From NCBI RefSeq assembly GCF_009905375.1, contig NC_133657.1, forward strand, positions 68,134,907-68,198,906: DNA of 64,000 bases. Direction: 5' to 3'. The stretch's first letter is position 1; each line of letters starts with the position of its first letter. The notes below the pieces were generated by a model, which worked only from the letters and a program-made list of their open reading frames with translations, ran no database searches and was not told the DNA's origin. The translations under genes were made by a program, and so were the position numbers. Source of the DNA: Apium graveolens. Its lineage: Eukaryota; Streptophyta; Magnoliopsida; Apiales; Apiaceae. Below, piece by piece: positions 1-11,569 of the stretch.

Positions 1-639
1 GGTAAATAATCTACTTAATTAGTCTATTCAATGATAACTTATACATCACCACGACCCGATTAGTGGTACTTAATCTCAACATCCATTCCAATACAACTCT
101 CATGGTTGTAACCAGCTCATTACTCGCAGAATCATTGCTGCATTACTATGGTCCACCACTGACCTACTGTCGTCATTCACTTTCCATGAAATCTTAATAT
201 CTAACCATACGGAGTCCATATATGTCGTATAGAATACTTCTAAGGAGTTAACATAACCCCCATTCATAATTCATGAAGAACACTCCAAATCCTGACGTAC
301 TTTCATGACATGAAGCAGATAAAATTGCAGAAGAGTTTCAATCAAAGCAACGATAGCAGGTTAATACCATTCTAAATCATATGCCTTAAATAGAAGACTT
401 ACTCAAAGGTTCGTTTAGTCCTTTTGAAACATGGTCCAGGCTCATTCTCAAGATAGTACCTTCTAAGATAGATAGCCCGCTCACGGCGATTACACGAATT
501 AAACCTTTACCAACTACTATTACGGCTGGGTATTGCACAGTCATCAGAAGGAATGTCAATCTTCCAAACCATAATACAACCTTCAGCTTTTAACCATCAT
601 CACTATATCCTTTGGCACAAGCGCCTACAATTATCCTTT

Positions 640-1410
640 TACCGTTAAAGTGTCGGCCACCTCTTTGGCCTTTCCTGATAGTAATAGTTCCTTACAGTCA
701 ATGTCATTTTAACCACCTCCAAATAAATTTTCTACCTTATTTCAATCACAGCTTATGTAAAAATGCTTTTCTTTAATATCTGATGAGTAAATAAAAAAAA
801 ATATCACCATTTTTCCATAAGTTATTGCCTCAATCTTTAGAGGCTAATCACTGTCAAGACTGACTCTTAATCATACTTAGAACATCTTTTATCTTAAGTC
901 CTAATTGCCCTGAACAATTTCGACCATTACTGGTTCGATCCATACTTTCTCGTGGTTTAACACGTGCCCCACTTGGCAACATTATAATTACGTCATATTT
1001 CCTTTATCAACATTTCTATTCTTGAGAATTTTGAATATTACCTTTCTCCTTGTAAAACCTTTAAGGTTATCCTTCAATCGTTCCTCCTGTATTCCCTAGA
1101 TGCAGGGCATATCAAGATACCATTTATTAATACCAGAATCATTGTCTATATACTTCTGAAAAATTTCTCCACTGATTCTTAAAGGTTGTTGTTACCTTAA
1201 CCCTTTCCCAATCATTCTGTCAAAACTCATACTGTCCCTATTAAGGGTGAAATGCCAACCTTTATGCATTCCCCTAGGATTCATTTTAAGTTACCGATGT
1301 TCTATCCTTAATTCCACCTTTAAAAGGTACCTGCATCCTTCCATGGATAAATCAAGTCATATATCCCTGATAAGGGTGTCTTATTCAATCATTCCCACCT
1401 CGATAGTCTA
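640..1410 (-). pseudogene. possible RT and RNase H traces of Tekay-C
   Basis: Two faint minus-strand traces fit the order expected after gag. Around 1320-1410 a stretch resembles the RT motif that starts CIDYR. Around 650-690 a stretch reads close to the RNase H/integrase linker GKA-x-x-VADTL (usual form GKANVVADAL). Everything between, and from 1 to about 640, is too decayed for me to assign. No frame is open for any useful length. Low confidence: the call rests on short similarities and on position downstream of the gag remnant. Confidence 0.35.
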
Positions 1411-1959
1411 TACCTAACTTCATAATAGCGTCCTTATTCAAATTGAGGTCAATCCATATGGCCTCCAAAAGATAACAATGGTCATCCGCTTTTCTTTCCT
1501 GATTTGGTAATGATAACGTGGAGGTTCTGGAAGATATTGGTCATGTTCAACGTGAACTTCTTCTTAATAATTCCTTATTTACTTTTGTTGTTTATCTCAA
1601 CAGTCACCTCAATGTTGGGATATCTCTCATATCTGGCGTCTCCCTTTCTGGGTATCAAGCCACCGGTCTTACACTTCACATTCTTGAAGGTCACTTCCTT
1701 CATCCAATTTTCCTAATTTCTTACTTCCTTGTCTCCTCAGTCTATCCGCGTCTCATATTTAACCTTCGAACTATCTCAAGTTTTCCTCAAATCCTCCCAA
1801 CTTACAGGGGATAAAATATATGTATCTCTTATTCCTTCAATCATCAACTTTAACTCATGGTGAATCACCCTCATCCTGATGATTACATACTTTTCTATTT
1901 CTATTGCTACAAGTCTTTAGGGTTTCCTCATACCCAACTCCCTTATCATTCCTCAAACT

Positions 1960-2480
1960 CTATTGCCTTTATATTCCTTTCCACCTCAGTTTCTTTTTAT
2001 TTTCCTTTCTCTTATCATTAATTCATGAACCAACACAACATAAGCATTGATTTCAGCGTCCTATCATTCTGGATTCGTGTCCTCAGAACGAATCTTGATA
2101 ACTTTTATAACTTAGCTTCATATACATCATACTAGTCTACTTTTGTTCTGGTTCTAAAGCTTTTGCACTCTCTCCATAACCTTGGGAAGTACTTTCCCGA
2201 AAATAATTGTCTGAACTTAAATCAGTTTATTATAATCTCTTGCTCCGTGCCTTCCTTGGCCTTTCACCAGCGGGTGGCCTCTCTCTTAGGAGGGTAAGTG
2301 ACAAAAATAGTCTTTTGTGGTTCATCAATCATTCAGAATCTCAAATGATTCCTCTATTTCCCTTAGCCAGGCTCTTGCCTCGACTAGGTCAACCTGCTCC
2401 TTGGAACTCTGAGAGCTTAGAGACTTAAAGGTCCTGAAAGAATTTCTCACCGCATTGTTTCCTCAGGGTGGTGGTTGGGG
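1960..2480 (-). pseudogene. gag remnant of Tekay-C
   Basis: Read on the minus strand, this stretch keeps the outline of a chromovirus gag core: FRTFKSLSS, then ARAWLREIEESFEI, then a region matching the usual tryptophan-rich and LFSGKYFPR motifs in shifting frames. Several stops and frameshifts make it non-functional. It lies downstream (in element orientation) of a displaced RT/RNase H/integrase fragment, which is not the normal order, so the internal region has been rearranged or consists of two partial copies. Confidence 0.55.
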
Positions 2481-2679
2481 ATAATAGTCTAAGTTCTCTT
2501 TAGACAGGTCCATGAATTGCCGTATAGGAGTACCGTCTCGGGTCTCCTTTCCTTACTCGACTTTCCGTTTCCTTAGTATGGAATGTTTCATCCTTCCCCC
2601 ATACTTGGGGTTATCTTGTACGTTAAAATCCTCATTTTCCACTTCATTATGTTATGGGTTCCTTCTATCTTGATGGCGT

Positions 2680-3560
2680 CCTCCCTGACTATCACATTCA
2701 GGGTTTGCTCTAACTCTTATTCCTCAAACTAGCTTTCATCTAAGATTTCATCTTTAAGCTCTTAAACATTTGGAACCCAAATTCTATAGGAATACCTCAT
2801 TATTCCCTTATCATCTCTCTCGGTATTAATCTCATATCTATTTGTTGGCTCTCTGCCTTCATTCATCACTTTTTCTGGCACAATATGTTCCTTTCCAATA
2901 ATTCGGGCTGTATTGCAATCTCAAACAACTTTTCGGTACCGGCTCCGGTTACCTTCATATCTATTTCCATTTTTTTTCAAAATCTCTTATCAACCCTCCC
3001 AAAGTCATTATCATCTTGAGTCTCTCCTTTTTACTAAGGGCATCAACCACCACATTGGCTTTCCCCGAATAATAAAGAATCTCCCAATCATAATTCTTGA
3101 TTAGCTCTAACCGCCTCCTCTGGCGTATGTTGAGCTCTTTCTACGTAAAAAGGTACTAGAGCTCCTATGGTTTGTGTAAATCTTGCACTTCTCTCCATAC
3201 AAGTAGTGCCTCCAATCTTTAGGGAAAAACTATTGCCACGAGCCCAAGCTCATGGGTGGGGATATCGAATTTTATATTCCCTTAATTATCTTGACGCGTA
3301 CGCGATTACCTTGCTGTGCTGTATAAGAAGCACCCTAATTCCTTATGCGAAGCGTCACTACATTTCACAAAATCTCATTTTCCATCCGGCAACGCCAACA
3401 TAGGGAACGTCACCAACCTTTGCTTCAGTTCTTAAAAGTTGTTCTCGCATTTCTCTGTCCATTCGAACTTCTCAGTCTTACGAGTAAGCCGCGTTAAAGG
3501 GGCTACTATCTTTACAAACTTGAACGAACCTCTGGTAGTGACCGGCCAATCCTACCTCTG
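2680..3560 (-). pseudogene. displaced RT end-RNase H-integrase start fragment
   Basis: On the minus strand the order is: RT/RNase H connection (LTRKTEKFEWTEKCEN near 3440-3500, equivalent to [16 protein letters not shown] in Tekay-B), a decayed RNase H, the RNase H/integrase linker near 3000-3110, a KLFEIAIQPELLE-like segment near 2890-2930, and RIWVPNV just before the zinc finger of integrase near 2760-2790. The reading is broken by stops and frameshifts. It lies directly behind the leader ORF remnant and ahead of gag, so gag, protease and most of RT are missing between leader and this fragment. Confidence 0.6.
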
Positions 3561-3589
3561 GTAGTCGACCCAACCAGGGTCATCAATTC

Positions 3590-3960
3590 ATCAGTGGTCC
3601 TTTATCCAATCTCGTCAGGATCCTCCATGGGATCCTCCTCAGCAACTATCCCTTCTAGGACAACATCCTCAACCGCTACATCCTCAATATCAACATCATC
3701 TGGTCCTGCGTTAGGACGCTCTATTGGATCCACAATCTGATCTCCAATTAGTAATAAAACATCATCGCGTTGATGTTCCTCAACTTCAGGGTTCGGAGTC
3801 CCGCTACCATATACGATAACGAACTACGCTTCTATCGCTACATTTATAAGGGTTCCCATAAGGGTTTTAACTGTCAGTACTACGTTAGGTAGTCCGACTA
3901 TGAACTTGGCAAGAGTTCTTATTATCTTAGTGAACTTATTATCTTAACGTCCCATCATCT
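3590..3960 (-). pseudogene. leader-region ORF remnant, acidic, Tekay-C
   Basis: A minus-strand reading begins about 20 bp inside the PBS and runs with few stops into an acidic stretch rich in Asp, Glu, Val and Pro (for example DIEDVAVEDVVLEGIVAEED). It lies where Tekay-B carries its proline-rich ORF ahead of gag, so it may be the counterpart of that ORF or the gag N-terminus; sequence similarity between the two is not obvious. Stops interrupt it. Confidence 0.4.
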
Positions 3961-3979
3961 CTGAGGTTTATAACGCTTA

Positions 3980-3991
3980 GCTCTGATACCA
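3980..3991 (-). other. primer-binding site of Tekay-C
   Basis: The plus strand reads GCTCTGATACCA, the complement of TGGTATCAGAGC, which matches the 3' end of plant initiator tRNA-Met. It lies four bases from the LTR edge (TGTAACACC at 3996) and fixes both the LTR boundary and the minus orientation. Confidence 0.85.
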
Positions 3992-3995
3992 TTTC

Positions 3996-6900
3996 TGTAA
4001 CACCCCCAGATCCGGGGTCGGGGATCCGGGTCGTCACGAGTTCCATTTCCCTTAATAACACCCAATCTTAATAATTACTCAACTACTCTGTACTGTGACC
4101 CCACAATAAACACACACACCACACGTTATAGTCTCAGAGATGACCATCCAAAAATAACCACAAGTCATTTTATTCCACAATTATCTGCCAATACACCTTA
4201 AAAGGTTTTCTGAATAAATTTACATTTCTTTGCCATTATTACAATTCATAAATATAAATAAATCTGGTACATCAAAAGTTGAAAGCCTAGCCTATTGGTA
4301 GTTCCTACCTCAGCTACGGCGGCATCAATGCTTCTAGAAAACTGCGGAACGTCTCCTAATCGCTTGCGAATCGGGAGCTTGGTTCTGTTCATCTTTTCTA
4401 TCTGTTGTTGTGTGATGAAAGAAGAAAGCAAGGGTGAGCAGCAAGCCCACCAAAATAATATGTATAATGATTAATAGTATATGAGCCTTCTCATAGTACT
4501 CATGAAAGTCTTGGTCAAAAGAAATGAACCAAGTTGATATCTTAATGCGATGAAGTCGCAAAATATTCAGTATATATACATATATACTTTTCAAAATCTT
4601 GGAAGTCCTCTTCCATACATAATATACACAGAGTTCCAGTTTATAACTGTATAAAAATATTGTTGCAAGGTGATCTCATATATCTAACCTTGTCTCAACG
4701 TTTTTCTGAAAATCTTTGTCATGCATAAGATAATCATTTACTAGATATAAGTTTAAAAGATGAAGTTACAAGATACTCCAATATACTTATATCTTTTCCA
4801 AATACTACTTGAACTACCACCGTTCAAGTTATAATTAGTTTCAAAAGTTCATCACGTAGATGAGACTACAAGACCAGATTTGAATAGATTAAATCTTTAA
4901 AATATCATCAAAATAAAATGAAGTTACGAGATACTTCATTTGATGCAAACATCATTTTGAAAACTTGACCCTGCCAACACTCAACAATCGCCCAACCGTA
5001 GCCTTTCTATCGAAGTGCTCTGGGTAGTGTTGCAGAAATATCCAATTGGATGATGAACTCATTACGGGAGTTTGCCGCGACAGGAAGACCACTTACGATG
5101 ATCAGTCATAGTAGTACAACCCCACCATTTTCTACATGTAGAGGAGAACCTGTCGGATTTACTTGTCAACCGAACACTGAACTCCTAAGGAATGGACCGC
5201 CTTAGCGGAACTTCCAGGCCATTTGGGCCAATATAATAAGGCTGGGCCGGCGCCACTCGACCACTTACGCCACTCCTAGTTCAGATGAAATCCATGACTC
5301 TGAAACGTAAAGCTCGTTCCCCCTTTCCCCAAGTAGAAACTTGTTGATACGGCTCCACCAAGAAGTCGTATCTAGTTGGAAAGGAGAACTCACCGATATT
5401 TCCCAGGCGATGCCTGTTAATGGATTAACTTGTTCCAAGAATTTTACTTCCCGAGTGTTGGGTAAGTAATCAATTCATTTAACAAAACAGCAACCTTGTT
5501 GCGAATATAAAACACACCACAGAGCCGGATCCCTCAGGTTTTGAGCGAGTATTTAAATCCCCTTCGAAAGGAGGATCTTAAATATAAAAATGAGTTTTGG
5601 GATCCGCTCTAACTTTTAAAAATCATTTTGAAGACTCGCAAAACATTTTTAAGAGTGTTTGGAGTGATGCTGATTTAACAAAATAAATCAGTCCCAATAT
5701 ATTAGAAAATATCTGAATATTATTATTTAAATAATATTTCCATAAAGAATAATCTTTATAAAAATAATTGAAGTAGAAGTTTTGAAATTATACTTGAAAT
5801 GAATATTAAATATCCAAAGATATACCTATACGAAAGTACTATCTTTATTTGAATAATCAAAAGTGAGTTTGATTATCGACACCTTATTCTTTAATAAAAT
5901 AAAGAATATATCTCAGCAAATAATCGCAGTCATAGATCCTCAAATGAATATTCAAATAATATTCAATAAATAAAATAAGCTGAGTCATAAGCTCTCGAAT
6001 GAATATTCAAAATAATATTCAATAAATAAATAAGCTGAGTCATAAGTCCTCGAATGAATATTCGAAATATTATATTCAATAAATAAATAAGCTGAGTCAT
6101 AAGCTCTCGAATGAATATTCGAAATAATATTCAATAAATAAATAAGCTGAGTCATAAGCCCTCGAATGAATATTCGAAATAATATTCAATAAATAAATAT
6201 AAAGGAGTCATAAGTCCTCGAATGAATATTATAAATAATATTCATTAAATAAAATAATGGAGTCACACATCCTCAAATGAATATCCAAGTAATATTCAAT
6301 AAATAATATAAAGGAGTCATAAGTCCTCGAATGAATATTCAAGATAATAATCATTAATAAAATCAAGTTATCGAATAAACCTTATTCGATTAATAGTTTT
6401 GAAAACTATAACCATATATATATAAATATATATATAAAATCTACTCGGGATCCTCGACTCCCGGTTTTAGAAAATGTTTTCACCTTTGGGTCCCTATACT
6501 AAGGGTATATGCAAATTACCGCTATTCTCTAGCATAGGTATTATCAACTGAACCAACAGATATATATGGCAAGAATATGAAACAGGCATGCATATATATA
6601 CCATAGCAGCATGCTTCAATATATTGCAACATTTGCTAATATAAACATCATGCATCTATCGCAAGATAATGCATATACATATATACATCACAACAACAGT
6701 ATAACGGGTAGAAAACTTGCCTGAGCGACTGGGGGTTACGAATGGCTCAGGACGAGTCTGGTAACCTATAAACAACAAGTAAGTTGGAATTAAACCAAAG
6801 TCACTTGTAAATCTATACTTTAACTAACTTAGACTCTAACGCTTGTTTTGCGCTTACTGATTCTCTTAAGTCACTCGAGTACCCTCGGCTCCACCATTTT

Positions 6901-8483
6901 TAATAATTTAACCTTTACGAGTTTTAAGGCGATTCCTTCGCGAGTGTCTTACCAACTGCCTAACACACTTACCATAAATGTTTCAAACATTAATTAATCC
7001 TTTTTGGTCTTTAACCTATGTTTCAAAGTAAGACGAGGGGAAAAATTTCGTTCGCGAAACGCCGTTACTTGAAACGGTCGTTTCTCCTAAACCGTGAATC
7101 GGAATTGAACGAACTACATATCAAAACGAAGCTCGTAACATCATCTATCTAAACATGGCAGTGGTCATAATCTAGCAGGGGGTTCTCGGGTCCTAATGTT
7201 ATGCACAAAAACAGTCCAAAGAAAATCGGACGTTATGACGGCTATGTTTACGCGATTACCAATATTTAAACTACTCCAATTAACCACCAACCAACTCATA
7301 ACCATCAATACAACAAAACTTCACCTAAACCATACCACATCAGTCCATAATCTCCAAGGTTTTCAACTCAAACAACCACAATCAAGACCTATGAACTATA
7401 ATCAAGCTTCAATTACCAAAACACTTCCAAATCAAACCAAACTACTAATAATCACAATCCATGCTTCTCATTTCACAACACCAACCATTAAACTTACTAA
7501 CAAATAAAGTAAAGGCTAGGGTTTGAATTTTATACCTTCCTTGGGAGGTTTTAAGTTGCTAGGAAGCCTTAAGGAGCCTCCTACAAGCTTGATCTTTCCA
7601 AAGAAATCAAGAACACAAAGTTAGGCTTTGAAGTTTCTAAAAGTCCGATTTAAAGAACTGTAAAAATGAGGGTCTTACCATGATTATTTGGACGAGACTT
7701 GTGAACAATAGTTGTAGGCCATCTCAATACCTTTCCAATGAGCTATAGAACACAATATTTGAGTGAGAAATGAAGGAGATACAGCAGTTTTAGTGTTCTG
7801 GTTCTGTTTTGGCCGAGAGCATGAAGAACAATGCCTTGGTTTCTTTTTGATTTTGATGAAAAATGATTTGCTTGGCTTGGTTGGTTTGATTTTTGTGTTT
7901 GTTTTAGTCAATTACCTTGTTGCCCTTGAATTTGTGTGGTTCTCATTCAACCACACCTCCTTCCTTCCCATGTCATGCTTGTGTCATCCTCATGATGTCA
8001 TCCTCCCCTCCTTGTCCTCTTTCTATTTGTTGGGTGACATCATCCTCTCTAATCCCTTTGATTAACTTCCTAATTGTTTGCCTAATGACCGCTGATCTGT
8101 TATACTGTTCGCTTAACTTTCGTTTTCATTTATCGTTTGAGGGATCATACCCGGGATCTTATTACTTAGGTTCCCTTAACCTTTCTCAATACATTATATT
8201 CCTTTTTATGATCCTCTATTATAATCCTTTAATTTAAATCCTTTTATCCTGTTACCTTATACTCAATTCTTTCCGTATCTATTGGATTTCCGGGAAAAAT
8301 CAAAGTGTTCGGATTTGGATTCTGACGATCTTTACATACACTTATATCCCATATAAAGTACTAATAAAATCTCAGAATATCCATATCAGAACCCCTACAT
8401 AGTGTGGCATGAAAAGTTTTCTCATTCAGCAAAAACACTATTCATAAGGGTTTCAAAAATTTCCAAAAATTGGGGTTATTACA
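3996..8483 (-). repeat. Tekay-C 5' LTR, 4.49 kb
   Basis: The boundaries are TGTAACACCCCC at 3996 and ...GGGTTATTACA ending at 8483, i.e. TG...CA. The left edge is fixed by the PBS and the right edge by the return of the interrupted host ORF. Its right part is related to 15043-18202 (shared blocks such as ACGATGATCAGTC near 5095 and 15174, and the same terminal sequence). It contains a minisatellite at 5930-6366. Short open frames around 7196-8237 have no recognisable product and I do not treat them as genes. Confidence 0.85.
5930..6366. repeat. minisatellite inside the Tekay-C LTR, ~60 bp unit
   Basis: About seven head-to-tail units of roughly 55-65 bp, each with the order GAGTCATAAG, CTCGAATGAATATTC, AATAATATTCAATAAATAAA. 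The middle units (about 5990-6200) are nearly identical; outer units diverge and lose AGCTGAG. No such array is seen in the related LTR at 15043-18202, so it expanded in this copy or its subfamily. Confidence 0.9.
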
Positions 8484-10705
8484 CTATCATTTTATCAGAG
8501 GAAGCTGATTTTGCAGGCTCTGTAAGTTCTTGTGCTGCAAATGTTGGCAATACTGGTGAAGCTGCTACAAATCTATATGCTGATGCAGCTGGTCCTTCAG
8601 GACATGCACCTCAACAAGTTCTAGGAAAAGCTGATCTAATAAAGAACTTTGTTAGAGAGGATGCACCAGTACCTTGGAGTGAAACTCCAAGAGGACAAGA
8701 ATGGATCAAGGAGTGGAGCAAAGTTGATTTTGTTCCTACTGCAAATATTCTTGCTGAGCACCTGGCTAAAGCTGATGAGATGCTGGTGAATGATGATTTC
8801 AAAGCACAGCTCCGAGTTACTGCATTGAGTACAAGGCACCTCCAAGGTCAACACTCAATAACTCAAGCCAAGGTGAACAAAATTCAAGAAACCCTGATAC
8901 AGCAAGACATGAATGTGAAGTTGGAAAAGAACAGGTTTTTAAACCAGCCTTTGACCGTATTGGGTATATAGAAAAGACTCAAGAAAAGCAGCAAGCTCAA
9001 ATATCTGATATTTTAAAGAATCAAGCTGCTCAACAATATCAACTCAATGAAATCCAAAACTCTGTGGAATTGCTTGTCTCTCTCCTATTACCTGATGATG
9101 CCAAAAAGGGGGAGAAAGTGATTAAGTCCAAATGCAAAATTGATCAACCACCGAAGGGTAAGGATGATGGAAATGATGACCAGGGAAACTCTAAAAGGGG
9201 TAGATGTCATTGTCAAGGCAAAGGTTTTTCATCCAGGAAAGCAGGAACTTCTACACAGAGATAAGTTCTGATGCTGATAGAAGAAAAAGTTCTGATAAGC
9301 AAGTTCTGACTAAGCCTGATGTTCTGATACAGGGTGAAAGTCAAGAATCACAGAAGTTTATACAGACACTGAAGCTTAAGGGGAAGGAAACATCAGTCTA
9401 CGATCAAGACCCCAATTTACAGAAGTTGGATGAAGAAATTTCAAAAAGACTATTTCTCAAAGACAATGCAGGAATGGACCTTAAAAGTCTGAAGGAAGAA
9501 GAAGCCAGACTTAAAGAAGAAAATGTCAAATCCAAGTCTAAAGCTTTTTTACTGTAAAAGAAACCTCCAAAGCCTAAGGGCATTGTGATTAAAGAGAAGA
9601 CAAACTCTGAAGCAACCAAAATTGAATCCAAACCCAAATCACAAGTAGAGTTAGATCCAAGATTCAAGGGCAAAGCTAAAGTTGATGAACCTGTAAAGAT
9701 ATATATGCCAATCATGGATCTGGAAGCAAAATCTGATGAAGATACTAGTTTGATTTTGAAAAAGAAGAATATTCAAACAACCTCTGACAAAGCTCATGTT
9801 GTTCAAGATCAGGACTTAGTAAATTCTGATATTACAATGAAGCAAGCAACCTCTGACATAGCTCAAGTTCTCTTGATATCAGATGATAAAGAAAAGGAAA
9901 CCTCTGACATTGCTCATATTAAACCTTCAAAAATTCTACTACCTGGGTTTACCAAAGCTCAACAATCTACTCAACTTTTGAAGACTACATCAAGTGGTTT
10001 TGAAGCAAGAGTTATTAGAGGGAAGGAAGCTAGAAACAAATCAGGATTGGGTAGTTCTAAAAAAAAGAGAGTAAATAATACTACCTCTGATCCAACTTCT
10101 TTGAGTGAACCAAGAGTAGGAACAACTCCTAAAAGATTAAATCAACTGGAGTCTGAACAAATGGTTTACCACTCTGTGCTAAAAGAATATATCATGCTAT
10201 ACTTCATGACATATGGGAGGGTATTCCAGATTAGAAAGAATACTATTCATTTGAAGTACTTTGAAGAATTGCCACATGTGCTATTTCTACTTCAAGTGAA
10301 AAATAGGTCAACAGATGGTGCTGTCAGTTACTTAAAATCTGATATTCAAAGGCAGAAGAAACTTTACTCTGTAAAGTCTGACAAACCATATTATCCTAAG
10401 TACAGAGCTCACAATGGTGATATAGTTGAGATGAAGCCTAATACCCCCAAAATCATCACTACATTTCTTGGTATTAAGGGACTTGAATTCAATCTAGAGT
10501 CTGATAAAGCCTATGTCATCAGACTGGATCAGGATATAAGGAAAGCGGAAATAAATGATCTCAGGGCTGCTATCTTTCAAATAGGTGAAGATACAGTTGA
10601 ACTTAGAGATACAAGGAGGATGCAGAATGAACTTGAATATGCTGAGAGAAGTCTGTTGAAGAACTATCTCAGAATAACTCCTGACATTAAAGAGATCACA
10701 CACTA
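8484..10705 (+). pseudogene. unrecognised retroelement ORF, copy 1 (5' end missing)
   Basis: I do not recognise this protein. It lacks gag zinc knuckles and any protease, RT, RNase H or integrase motif. In order it shows a polar region, a predicted helical/coiled-coil stretch around 8830-9060 (many Gln, Asn, Leu), a Lys/Gly/Asp-rich basic segment near 9125-9240, a Lys/Ser-rich middle, and a longer compact C-terminal part (10160-10705) ending DIKEITH. The frame breaks at a T-run near 8935-8940 (five T here, six in copy 2), at TAA 9262-9264 and near 9555. The last 373 codons from 9585 are open. The first part was cut off by the Tekay-C insertion. Confidence 0.6.
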
Positions 10706-10900
10706 AAGCCAAGTCAAGAACTAAAGCTGATAAATTTTGAAGGATATACAGGTTAAAGCTGATATCAGACTTTAAGGATGGTAAAAGCTACAAGGACTGT
10801 GAGTTGTAGTTACTTAGTCAAATTCTCATATGCATTTGTACTTAATGTTTTTGACATCATCAAATATCTATTGAACTTGTATATTATGCTAATTTACAAG

Positions 10901-10910
10901 TTGGGGGAGA
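10901..10910 (+). other. polypurine tract of tandem element, copy 1
   Basis: TTGGGGGAGA lies directly ahead of the LTR start TGTTAGATAT. The same tract precedes the last LTR near 14418-14427. This is the normal plus-strand priming site of a copia element. Confidence 0.75.
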
Positions 10911-10911
10911 T

Positions 10912-11515
10912 TGTTAGATATATTTTTGATGTCATGTCTAATAATGATTTGTGTTTAGTTTTCAGATCTTAACTAACAGGACAAATTAGGACTTAACTAG
11001 AAATCAGTACTTATACTTTAAGATAACAGAACTTAATTTATCAGAACTTAAGATATCAGAAGATATTTATCAGGAGATAATATCAGGACTTAAGAAGACA
11101 TTCAGATAAGGAAGGCGATTGATTGAAGGAAAGAAGATTAAGACAAACACAAGAGGAGATATGCATGGAGAAGATTTCTATGAAGAATAGAATACTTGGA
11201 GGAAAAGATAACTAATTGATATATTTTAGGATGCAGACTTATCTTCGATATCAATTAGAAGTTTATCTTGTAACTGTGTGTCTATATAAACACAACATAG
11301 GGTTTACACTACAAGTGTTATCTTAATCGAGAATATTATTCATTGTAACCCTAGCAGCTCTCGTGATATTTGTTCATCACTGAGAGAGAACAGGTCCATT
11401 GTAATATTGTTTTATTAATAAGATTATTCTGTGTTTCATACTTGTGTTCTTAATTCAATTTGATTGTAGTATACACTATATTCAACCCCCCTTTTACAGT
11501 GTTTGTGACCTAACA
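10912..11515 (+). repeat. central LTR of tandem copia-like element, 604 bp
   Basis: It starts TGTTAGATATA after the polypurine tract and ends ACCTAACA directly before the PBS. TCTATATAAACAC near 11281-11293 is a plausible TATA box. It is closely similar to the LTR at 14429-15042 and, in reverse, to the copia LTR at 24723-25328. Here it serves as 3' LTR of copy 1 and 5' LTR of copy 2 at once. Confidence 0.9.
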
Positions 11516-11517
11516 AG

Positions 11518-11530
11518 TGGTATCAGAGCC
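11518..11530 (+). other. primer-binding site of tandem element, copy 2
   Basis: TGGTATCAGAGCC, two bases after the LTR end, matches plant initiator tRNA-Met. The leader that follows (CTATCTATTAACACATA...) is nearly the same as the leader of the copia gag fragment at 24666-24707. Confidence 0.9.
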
Positions 11531-11569
11531 TATCTATTAACACATATACAGTAAAAATCCAAAAAAATC

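Larger units (their letters stand above)
1..8483 (-). mobile_element. Tekay-C: decayed Ty3/gypsy (Tekay-like), partial
   Basis: This is the 5' half of a minus-strand Ty3/gypsy element: LTR at 3996-8483, PBS at 3980-3991, and a badly decayed internal region running off the left edge. It is inserted in copy 1 of the tandem copia-like element. The LTR ends ...TTATTACA at 8483 and the next bases (CTATCATTTTATCAG) pick up the copia-like ORF exactly where copy 2 reads CACACTATCATTTTATCAG near 12001. CTATC (8484-8488) is the likely target duplication; its partner is outside the window. Assignment to the chromodomain lineage is by similarity of its RT/RNase H and gag traces to Tekay-B; the chromodomain itself is not visible. 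Confidence 0.8.

Noticed and set aside
5930..6366. Regularly repeated units that could suggest a CRISPR array
   Set aside because: Units are head to tail and AT-rich, with no distinct repeat and spacer parts; this is a minisatellite in a plant LTR.
7196..8237. Open frames of 75-106 codons in the Tekay-C LTR
   Set aside because: No homology or shared frame with the related LTR at 15043-18202; composition is like non-coding LTR DNA.
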